A stretch of 64,000 nucleotides of DNA from Enoplolaimus lenunculus (Eukaryota > Nematoda > Enoplea > Enoplida > Thoracostomopsidae): positions 169,622-233,621 of the forward strand of contig JASANG010000110.1 in the NCBI GenBank assembly GCA_030248215.1, written 5' to 3'. The notes below the pieces were generated by a model. The model searched no databases, was not told where the DNA came from, and worked only from the letters and a program-made list of their open reading frames with translations. Of this stretch, positions 22,906 to 33,700 are shown one piece after another. Position numbers and translations under genes: made by a program. Position 1 is the first letter of the stretch, and each line of letters opens with the position of its first letter.

Positions 22906-24401
22906 GGGAAGTTCAAATGATGTTTAATTTGTTAATTTTAGAAAATAATGTTGAAGCAGCCAAAAGCTATCACAAACCGTTAATTAAAATTATTGCATGA
23001 AATCCTTTACTCCACTGATTTGAAACTCTTAAAAGAGACACGAGCATGAGATTTACTAAGATTTTTGCTCAACTAACGCTTAAATAAAACAAATTTCTGT
23101 CATTCTCACATCTAAGACTTTGGTAAGGAAGTCCATGTCTCCGTATTTTACTTCAGCCCACGGTATAAAACTCATAGTGACACATGATCATACTCTATGG
23201 TCCTTCACAACTAACGATGATATAGTGGGCACCCCCTCGAACAGAACGAACATTTTATGAAATACTTCCTTATGTTTATATTTCACTTTATTTTCCAAAT
23301 GTTTTGTGATTATATATTTGGAAACAATAAATTTTTCAATGTTATTTTTGGGTCTGCACGTTTTTTCTCTCTCACAGTTTAGAAGTTTTCTAACTTTGGC
23401 ATAACTTAGGCTCAGAATTAGACTTTTAGACACGGACTCAGGATTAGGTCCAAGCTTGTGTTTACTCCTAAGCTAAACTGAGGCTTTAGAGTTAAACTTA
23501 AGCGTTCATTTAGATTTTAGGTTCAGGTTTAGGCTTATAACTTAATCTTTTGACGAAAAATGTGACTTGTCGTTTAAATAAAAAGATTGATTGAAGATTA
23601 GTGCGATGATCGCAAATTTTCAGAAATCGCTGAAGCTGTATACAGCACACCTTATAAGATACGCAACTATGTTGCATTTAAGTCCACAATAGTTTGTGTT
23701 TATTCATGTGGGATGAAGTATAAAACAGAAATCTTCACTAGGTTAAGCCCTCTTTCACATAGAAAAGTGAGAAAAAACGTAGATTTTTTTAAAAATCCAT
23801 TACGACGCGCAAAAGATGAAAATCAGTGAAAATAAATGTTAAATGTTGTTTGCAAAACAATATATACATACCGCACCATTATATTTGCAACTCGTACTTT
23901 TCTATTAATTGCAATTTTACTTTTACTGCATTTTATATATTGCAGAAAAGAATTGCACGAAACGCCACTGTGAGTTTCAAGTATATTAAAACAGCAACCA
24001 TAGCGAGATAACTGTTTATCGGAAACGTAGCCATGATGATATATTGGCGAGGTATAACCTCATTTTAAAGTTATTTTTTCCAGACGAACTGAACCAGCAA
24101 AGAATGCTCGAAAAGCTTTTAATGTTCAGAAAATTGCCGTAAAGCCTATAAACCTCGGTTTTCAACTCTCCACAATTTTTCAGCGAAAGGTGTTTACCAT
24201 TTTCAATCCCTTTCACCTATTAAACTTTATGTATTTAAAATGAAATGCCTCGTTTTTTGCCTCGATCACAATTGTGAGTTTTACTACACTGATAAAAGGG
24301 TCATTTATTATTCTGAGTCGACTTTATTGGCAAGCAAGACATATTTAACTATCGCAGTTTGTTTTTAATGTTATGTTGGTAAAAACAAATGAAAATATTT
24401 T

Positions 24402-24609
24402 GGCCCATAACAGGGCCGGAACAGTAGTATAAGCATATTGTTAAGCCTAAGCCTAAGCCTAAGCTTAAGCGGATGGATGAGCCTATTCCTAAGCCTAAGC
24501 CTAAGCCTAAACCTAAGCCTAAGCCTTCGAAAAAAATTAGTCTAAAGTTTAAAATGACTTTAATATAGCCCTTACGGAAAACGATAAGGCCGTGTTCTAT
24601 ACATGAGCC
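24402..24609. mobile_element. Telomere-hexamer MITE, subfamily 1, longest arrays
   Basis: The ends GGCCCATAACAGGGCCGGAA and GGCCGTGTTCTATACATGAG are inverted. The core has a run of CCTAAG units, the spacer GGATGGATGAGCCTATT, then a second run of about seven units (TAAGCCTAAGCCTAAGCC). Confidence 0.75.
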
Positions 24610-24916
24610 AAACTCTTAAGAATGACACTGACATAGCAGAAAGTATTCGAAAAATTTGTTATTTTGACAGAAAAATTACGTTTTTGCATCGAAAATGGAA
24701 CTGAAATTTAACCTAAAATTTGATTAATCTAACTGTTCCATATTTCAAAACAAATTTGATATGTAAAATCAATCGATTTTCTTAAAATTTTGTGTAATGG
24801 CTTACAAATTGCAGTTTCAAAACAACTTTAAACTATAAATTTTTAGTAATTCTAGGAATCTAAGATATTTTGACTCCCTAGAGTTGTTTCGAGGTCCTTC
24901 AATTCTGAGAATTGAC

Positions 24917-25076
24917 GCCCAATACACAGAACAGGGGCGGAAGAGTATTGTAAGCATATTTCTATGCCGAACTCTAAGCCTAAACCGAAGCCTAAGCGTA
25001 AGAATGAGCATATTCCTAAACCTAAGCCTAAGCGTACGCCTATGCCAAGCAAAAAATTAGTGTACAGCTTCAACAA
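24917..25076. mobile_element. Telomere-hexamer MITE, right end lost
   Basis: The left end CAATACACAGAACAGGGGCG is followed by two CCTAAG-rich blocks and the spacer GTAAGAATGAGCATATTCC. The AATTAGTGTACAGCTTCAAC tail is cut before the right inverted end. Confidence 0.65.
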
Positions 25077-25429
25077 CACAAATACCTACACTTGCTTATA
25101 TTGGTTAATTTTTCACATTTTGTTTCGATCCCCTTCAGACAGTGTCGGGAAAATTAGTGTCTACGTACCACATAAAATTGTACCTACACGCTAGTTGCAG
25201 CTTTGATTTGTACACAGATTCCTACCGGTTGGTTGGACAAATTTTTACATTAGCGCACGCAGTATTACGTGGTTGAGCCGTTACAATATTTCACTAAATT
25301 AGGGTTAGCAAGCAATCTAATTTCAGCAATACAGTGTTTTCTGGGTGCGAGTAATCTGAATAAATTGTTTACAAACCTCCAACACCGATAAATGAATTGT
25401 TAGCTAATAACTTGTTGACATATTAGCTT

Positions 25430-27107
25430 AACTAGAAAAAATGCCCAACTTGGGCAAAAGTCATACGATTCGCAAGCTTTATGTCGCAGGTAAAATTTGG
25501 CAACTAGAATTTCGTGGTTTACATGTTGGTCAGGCGTGCGCAATTTGTTCATGTAGCCGAATTAGTTTTCACCTGAAGCATATCGCGGCTTTCGTTAAAA
25601 CGACTAAAATCTCGGCAATAGTGACAAAACTCGTATAAAACTCAGGCTGTAACGGGATATTGGTTTCCTGTAAAAATCGGTATGCGTTTCCATTAACGAA
25701 ACTCTACGGTACTAAACGGGCGCCCAGCTCCGGTAGAAAATCCAGCTCTGACTTCAGTAAGGCTCCCACCGGATGTCTGGACGATTTCGGTAATAAAATT
25801 TTCCATCGTTTTAACGAATATTGTGTCGTTCGATGTGTTTGACTTCAACATTGTCGGGTTTTCCGACAAAATAAACTTAAAACCAAAAATTTCGACACTT
25901 TATAGCTGGTAGTCGTAAAAAATAGAATTTAAATACTTATTCAACTTTACCTAATTTCGCTCCATTTCCGACTTAATATCCGGCTACGGCAAATTTTGTT
26001 TACCGCCCGTTCCGGAATTTTTCATCTCAGGCTTCACCTTGAGAGATGTCGGAAATTCAGCTATTTTTACAGTGTGAATTAATCAAGGAGTAAACGTATA
26101 GTATAAAATGTCAGAAATGGTTAGTTATAAAAATGTTCGAAATGTAAGTATAAGTTGGAAAAATAATTTATTTTTTGCCAAGCTAAGTGAAATATGCAAA
26201 TAATTGATTGATTTTGTGAAGTACTGCAGATCAAAACAATGCATACACTCAAATTTGTTCGATTTTCAATGCATTAGTTTAAAAATTATAATTTCAGACT
26301 ATTGAAAATTAACCGGGTTTTTTAAGCCATGTATATTATATAATGAAAAATAACTGAATTTTAGCAATTTCCATAATGAAAACGTCCAATGTTACTTTTA
26401 GGGCCATAATAGTAGATTAAGCGTATTCCTATGCCTAAGCCTAACCAAAAATGTAGTCTCGAATGTATGCCATCTCTTTTACAGACCCACGACAAACCCG
26501 GACAGCCGTTAATGTAATATGGGCCATGAAAACGGACGTCGATTTTTACTAGAGACTGCAAAGAATATCCGGTTTACTACACGCCGTACTTTATCCAGGT
26601 TTGCAATACAGATAGCTGCAATTTTTCGATTTGATAAAAAAGACGGAATAGTGTTAAAATTATAAAAAAATTTAAGATCACCAGCTATGTTTTCTCAAAC
26701 CTTGAACATCGTTTACGTCAATATTCTTACTATTCGTTTACACCCTGATAAAACTCAAAATTCGTTAGCGAAATAGCACGAGACTCGGGCAAAAATCGTA
26801 TCTAAACAACTGGCAGATTTTCTGCTGGAACCAGAAATGAACCTAGAATTATTCCGGTTTTTTATATTCTGTTCATCAAGTATTTGTATAACTTTGGAGG
26901 CAACTTTGTAAGTTTTAAATTGCCGAGATTTTAGTCGTTTTAACGAAAGCCGCAATATGCTTCAGTGGAAAACTAATTCGGCTACCTTAACTAATTGCGC
27001 ACGCCTGACCAACATGTATCCCACGAAATTCTAGTTACCAAATTTTACCTGCGACATAAAGCTGGCGAATCGTATGACTTTTGCCCAAGTTGGGCATTGT
27101 TTCTAGT
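25430..27107. mobile_element. Foldback element with about 210-bp inverted ends
   Basis: 25430-25640 and 26890-27107 are inverted copies: AATGCCCAACTTGGGCAAAA near the left edge and TTTTGCCCAAGTTGGGCATT near the right. Both continue through CATACGATTCGC and AAACGACTAAAATCTCGGCA. The 1.2-kb interior carries GGAAAC/CGGAAT-type elements (about 25655-26060), a telomere-hexamer MITE at 26384 and no transposase frame. The left flank, 25290-25430, is a copy of the 160-bp repeat at 35690. Confidence 0.65.
26384..26525. mobile_element. Telomere-hexamer MITE, subfamily 2, shrunken
   Basis: The left end GTCCAATGTTACTTTTAGGG is followed by AGATTAAGCGTATTCC and only two hexamers. The right end AATGTAATATGGGCC matches the inverted GGCCCATGTTACTTTAA end of subfamily 2. 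It is nested within the foldback element. Confidence 0.55.
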
Positions 27108-27480
27108 TTTCCTACTTTTACCTGTTTATCAAGGGGCTGTAACCAAAGACCGGTTACCGGCTATCTTGTAGCCCGACTGAGATGTACATGGAACTCGAAA
27201 TTTCTCATTTTTATGCTAACCAGGGTGTAAACGCATTGTAAAAATAATGGATAATGGCGATCAATACGAAAGCGATATCGAAATATCTTGCACTTTTTCA
27301 TGACTGATATGCTGTAAATGGTCGATACGAAATAATAAAATTATGAAACTCATCCTAGATCTTAAAAGTTCCGTCGCATCCACTATTTTGGTGAATGCAT
27401 GCATGACTCAATTGGTTTGGCAGAAAAATAAAACATCTTTGAAACTTTCGACCATATATTTTTCTATTAGCAAAAGACAA

Positions 27481-27680
27481 GGCCAATGTAAAGAACAGGG
27501 GTGAAACAGTAAGCATTTTCCTAAGCCTAAGCCTAAGCCTAAACCAACCGTAAGAATGAGCATATTCCTAAGCCTTAGTTTAAGACTAAGGTTAGCACAG
27601 CAACAAATAGTTAAAAGGTTATAAGCTTACTCTATTCTAGTCCCACAAAAAACTTTACGCCCCTGATCTTTACAAGGGCC
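27481..27680. mobile_element. Telomere-hexamer MITE abutting a MED15 exon
   Basis: The left end GGCCAATGTAAAGAACAGGG and the right end CCCCTGATCTTTACAAGGGC are inverted copies. The core has CCTAAG units and the spacer GTAAGAATGAGCATATTCC. It ends 21 bp before the MED15 exon at 27702, so the short stretch between them must carry the splice acceptor signals. Confidence 0.75.
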
Positions 27681-27701
27681 GACATATTGTCCGTACCTCA
27701 G

Positions 27702-30700
27702 TCATTCATGTCAAGATACAACATGAGGTGAAAAAATTTGCAGCTGCACGTCGACGTGAATTAACATCAGGTAGGTAAAAGTAAAAGAATTTGTACCAAA
27801 AGTTAAAAGCAAAGATAGCGAATGATAGGACTCTATAGCTGTATTATATAAATGTTACTCCAGAAATTGTTCAGAAACCTCCTTAGAAAATCTACATTAG
27901 GCGTAGGCTGATATTCAGAAATACCCAGACCGGAAACATTAAACAGTGGTTCATTTCACCCCGCAAAATTGAAAACAAAATAATAAAACGTACCGTAAAG
28001 TTCAAAACTTATTGGTGCACATATTGAAAAATTGGAACAGAACAAATTAACAGAAGAATAACAAAGAACAACAGTTAATATTGTAACCCTAACAGCAGCG
28101 TTCAAGCGGAATTTCTGTTCCGTTCGGAATTCCTGCAAAAATTCAATTCCTGTTTCTGTTCCGGAATTCAAAAACGTAGGCACCGGAATTTTCATGGTTT
28201 TGACACAAATTGTACACAACCATTTAATTAAATATTGGAAACTTTATCGTTAAAAAATTTTATGTCGAAATTAATGTTTAAGCAATAAGTTCACTTCTCA
28301 TACTAAATTGTTCCTGATGTCTTCGCAAAACTTGACGAAGAAATAGCCAGAAAATTCTTTTAAGCCGTTTTTTGGCAAGTTTCTAAGGGGGTCAACAGTA
28401 ATTCGGTGCTGAAAATTATTTCAAATTCCGGTTCCTGATTTATGTTCCTGTTCCTATTCTGGCAAGATTTAGTTCCTGTTGGAATCATATCTAACAGCAA
28501 GATTCAGTAAATTCAGCAACACAAAACATCGTGACTGGGGTTTCTGTTGAATGTTGCTCAATTCCAAAGTCTTAAAATTTCAAAACGTTCGAATCCACTG
28601 ACGGCCGAGTCGAGAAATGTTCCATATCTTTCTGTTCATCAATTTTTCCTTCAAAATTGCACCAAAAATTAAAGCGGAACAGCGGTTAAGGGATGGTTCC
28701 GAACTAGCTACTCAAAATCTAGACGTTTTTACAATTGTATTTATATATGTAACGAAAACAATGAAAGAGCGATTAGATAGCTAACTGTGCAAAAGTGGTG
28801 GAGGAAATTGAAGATGTTTTTTGCACAAAATCGGCTTATGTTTTTGCATGCTAGCAATCAAACTCCAGTCTTTCACAGCTGGATTACTAAAATTATGGTG
28901 CGAACACAATGGGCCTACGAGTTGGTTATCGTGTTTTAAAACAATTTCAAGATTTCGTACATGGCTGGATCATTTAATTTTTATTAAATCCGCACTAAAG
29001 GTGCGGGAGTCATATTAAGATTGCTTAAAAGTGTGTTCGAGCTTCGCTCGTTACATGTGGTCGCACTACGATCTGGTACACGATGTAAGTATGTGAGACA
29101 TGCTTGTCCATGTGCATATGCAATAAATGCAGTTCACATTGTGGTGTACGGTCGACAGATATAGTCAACGAAAAATGCAGTTGGAGAGGCGGGCTACGTG
29201 GCGCAGTGGTAGCCCGCTTTTCTAGCTGCTTGGTAGAAAGGTCTGATGTCCTTGGTTCCTACCTAGACTGACATTGGGGCTACGCCATGAGCGCAATGGT
29301 AAACTGCGGCAGTATGAACACGGTATCCAGTCGAAAATAGGATGGACGGTCAAGGGACGACCTTGTTGAAAAATAGGGGCATGTAAAGCATGTGAGACAT
29401 GCTTGTCATGGTGCATATGCAATCAATGCAGTGACACATATAGTCGACGAGAAATGCAGTTGAAGAGGCGGGTTGCGTAGCGCAGTGGTAGACTGTTCGC
29501 TTAAGGATCCGTAGACAGAGAGTTCTATCCCCGCTCTAGCCCGCTTTTCCAGCTGCTTAGTAGAAAGGTCTGAAGTCCCGGTTCCTACCTAGACTGACAT
29601 GGGGGCTACTCCGTGGACGCAATGGTAAACTGTCGCGTTATGAACACGGTATCCAGTCGAAAATAGGATGGACGGTCAAGGGACGACCTTGTTGAAAATA
29701 AGGGCATGTAAGTATGTGAGACATACTTGTCCTTGTGCTTACGCAGTAAATGCAATGCACATTGTGGAGTACGGTTGACACAAATAGTCGCGAAAAATGC
29801 AGTTGGAGAGGCCGGCTACGTGGCGCCGTGGTAGAGTGCTCGCTTAAGGATCCATGGGCTGAGAGTTCTATCCATGCTCTAGCCCGTTTTTTCAGCTGCT
29901 TAGTAGAAAGGTCTGAAATCCCGGTTATTACCTAGAATAAGAGATCACAGAAAAACATGACATGTTTATATTGGCCCAAAGTGAGGAAAATGAAATGAAT
30001 GGGCAGAAATGAAACAGCGCAATGTTACAAGCGCATGTTTGTTTGGTTAGTAAAGTGGGTTTAATACCTGAAAATAATACTTCAAGCACAAACGATAAAG
30101 CACGACAATGAAATAGTGAAATTTGGCCAGAAATCTTATAATAAGTTTTAGAGTACTTGGCAGGAAAAGATAAAGCACAATTATTTTGGCACAACAAAGT
30201 GATATGTAAGAGCAATCAATACACCGATGCAGAACGGGTTGCAAGTGCCAATGGAATGACATAGCTAGTCTAACAAATATCCAAAGTTTTTGCGAAAATA
30301 AATTCTCCAAACCGAAGAAGCACCGATACATCTGCAATGTCTATTTGTTCAGCGCAGAAATTATTTGTTCTTTAGTTACGTGTGACAATTCAAACCAAAA
30401 GTAATTAAGATAAAGAACAATTGGATTGTCATACTATTAAAATGAATTCAGGTTAGTTTTTAGTTTTTAATGTGGGTATTGTAAATCTGATCGGTGATGA
30501 GATGTTCGTGGAACGACTAGGTATTGCCTTGCCGAGTAACGAGTTTCTTTACTGGAATAAATTATCTACCAATCTAACCTGAGCCGAATGTTAACCGGAT
30601 GGGTTATAAATCAAGTGTCGTCAGTCTAGGTAGGAACCAAGGACATCAGACCTTTCTACCAAGCAGCTGGAAAAGCGGGCTAGAGCGGGGATCGAACTCT

Positions 30701-33700
30701 CAGCCTATGGATCCGTAAAGCGAGCACTCTACCACTGCGCCACGCAGCCCGCTTGTCCAACTACCATTTTCGTCGACTATATTTGTCGACCGTACAACAC
30801 AATGTGCATTGCTTTTATTGCATATGCACCAGGACAAGCATGTCTCACATGCTTACATGCCTTTATTTTCAACAAGGTCGTCCCTTGACCGTCCATCCTA
30901 TTTTCGACTGGATACCGTGTTCATAGCGCGGCAGTTTGCCATTGCGCTCACGGCGTAGCCCCCACGTCAGTCTAGGTAGGAACCAAGGACATCAGACCTT
31001 TCTACCAAGCAGCTGGAAAAGCGGGCTAGAGCGGGGATTGAACTCTCAGCCTATGGATCCTTAAAGCGAGCACTCTACCACTGCGCCACGCAGCCCGCTT
31101 CTCCAACTGCATTTTTTGTCGACTATATGCCGACCGTATGCTGCCAGCTAGCATACATAGAGTGCACTGCCCTATATTGCATGTCTCACATGCTTACAGT
31201 GTATATACCGTTTGAGGTGTTTCATTCGCGTAAATGCACATGTTCGCTGAATTAAAATCATTGTAGCTAAGATATTTCGGATATTACGGGTTCGAGCTCA
31301 ACTGCTTAAGGTTGTAAGGTAGTCTGGGATGGAATTGTGAGCCAGATTAAGACGTTTGCATTTTTATAATTGTTTTTGACACTTGGCATAGTGCAACCGG
31401 AATTACAATTTACCGGAACCGGAATTTGAAAAAATTTCAGGAAACGGAATCGAAACCGGAAAACGAAAAATACATGCCACCGAAAAATTAATTTTAATTT
31501 TCTTTTTTGCAATATTATTGGTGAAATAACCCTAGTTGGAGTTACGTAGGTATTCACATTATCAGCTGTATTTTAGATTTTCATAATCCACGGAAGCGAA
31601 ATCTATCTTCGATGGTTTATTAGTCAAGACCCATCCAAATCCGACATTATACTAATGAATCTGTTTAATTTTTATCGTCATTTTTAGAAAATATCTTAAT
31701 TTCCGCCGACCAAATTTTAATACCGGAATTTTTAATTCTGATAAAAATTTGCCGGAACCGAAGGGTGAGAAAATGCCGGAACCGAAACCTATACCATTCT
31801 GTCAGCACAGCCAGCCGCCAGCATTGGTGACTACGCAGGAGTTGTGCACCTGTACAACATGCAGCCCTCGCTATCCCCAACTTAAATTTGAGAGCGGACG
31901 CAATGTGGTGTGGTGCAATTCAAGGTCGCAACGAATGTTTAAAGCAAGTTTCGAAAGGAACTGTTTGTGTTTCTGAAAGAGTGAATCTTTTTGAAAATTT
32001 TTTTCATACTTGTGGTTCGAACCACAATTCATGTTTCAATGAATTCGGGTTTTGATGTTAATCCACTATGTTTCTATTGCCTGCATAAGATTTGGTATAT
32101 GTATATACTTATGCTTCGAACCCGGGTTTTCCGCTCCGCTTGCCAGGCAGGCATTATACCACTGTCCCGTGATATAATGCCAGTTGCATCACCCGTAACC
32201 GAGATACGTACGTATAGAATATTACATGTGTATGGCTGAGGTTCGACATATACAAAACAAAAATCGTCGTAGCATAATGACTTATCCAAATTGTCGCACG
32301 TGTCCAGTCGGTTATTACATTGCGGATTTTCAGATTTGAAAATTATCTGAAGGATTGTTTACAAAGATTACGCCCACATGTGCAATTGCATGTGCGATTC
32401 TGGTTGGAATATCGATCGAAAAATAGTTTCAGTCCTGATTTCACGTGCTGACAGACTCGGGATTTTCCAGAGTTTCTGACGCCTGTATTTTGCAGTCATG
32501 CATTACGTTTGTCTAATTCCGTTTGTGTGGTGGCTATATGTTCATGCTTGATTTAGGTCCTTACAACTCAAGTGGTGCTCAAATGCAGTCAAGCTATGTA
32601 ATGGGTCCGCAAGGAAACTCGTCGGGAGCAGCAGTACCTAATAGGACGATGGCAATGCAGGTGAAGACCCTGAATTTACATTGTTCTTAATTTATTCTGT
32701 CGTTTCTATACTGCGTACGTGTATATTGGTTACATTTTATATTCTAATGTAATGTATTAAATAAAACAAAGATGTAACTTTCTACTGGATATCCAAATTC
32801 GCATTAAGATTTGGCGAAAAGTTGTTGTTCAACCTCCCAGTTCCTAAATCCCGTATTGTCAATATATTTTTTATCGGATGTCACCGGTCAGTCGAATATT
32901 TGTTTGTATCTTACAAAATCCAGGATTGTGGTGGTATATATATTTGTTTTTATATTTTCACACTGCCAAATTTCAGGTGGTATCAAAATTTATTAGCCTT
33001 TGTAACGTTGTAATATTTAATGTATGTACTTCAATCCTAGACAAACTTGCAAACAAAATTGATGGTTTAAAATTTAAACGCTAAAGTGAAATCTAAAAGC
33101 TAAATGATGTTAATATTTCAACGGTGCATAATGTGAAAATTCACTTCCTGTCCCATGTATACAGCATTTTGTGATGCAGTTGCAACCTGCAGTCTGCGTA
33201 CGCCACATCTGTGTTAATTGTAAGACGAAAAATTCACACAGAAACGCAGCGCAGTTATATAACAAAATTGAATATAGAAAATATGAAATATTTGAACAGT
33301 AATAAATTGTGTTGCCAGTGTAACTAGCATAGCTTGTCAGCTTACACCGTTTGCTAGTATCTTTCAGATTGGTCAACAACGACATGTTAGTCCAATGAAT
33401 ATGGGTGCAATGGGTGCAACAAGTAGCGGCAATGTAATGACGGTATCTGGGATGAGTAGGTTTCTTAAACATTAAAGTTGTACGGCAATACATTATAAAT
33501 ATAAATGTGCTTCAGCAAAATATTAAAGGTCAAAATAATAAACAATATGGTCGTTTTGTTTACTAGGCATGGATACCTAATAAATACTCGTATGAAATAG
33601 TTGCTGAGCAGGATTTTTTCGATTTGGAATCTTTGGTCTGTAGTTTCACCCAGGATAATTTGAGAGATTCGATAAAAGGCGCAAGCGCAACTCAGAAAAA

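Larger units (their letters stand above)
22700..27701. other. Repeat-filled gap between the antistasin-repeat gene and MED15 exons
   Basis: This is probably the divergent 5' region of both genes, or part of a MED15 intron. It holds a GGAGCC-hexamer element at 22731-22905, decayed TTAGGC-like sequence at 23395-23550, MITEs at 24402, 24917, 26384 and 27481, and a foldback element at 25430-27107. I searched for the start of the MED15 KIX domain and did not find it. Confidence 0.45.

Noticed and set aside
24402-24609. Interstitial telomere or chromosome end
   Set aside because: The TTAGGC blocks are short, bounded by the same inverted ends in every copy and flanked by unique DNA, so they belong to a transposon.
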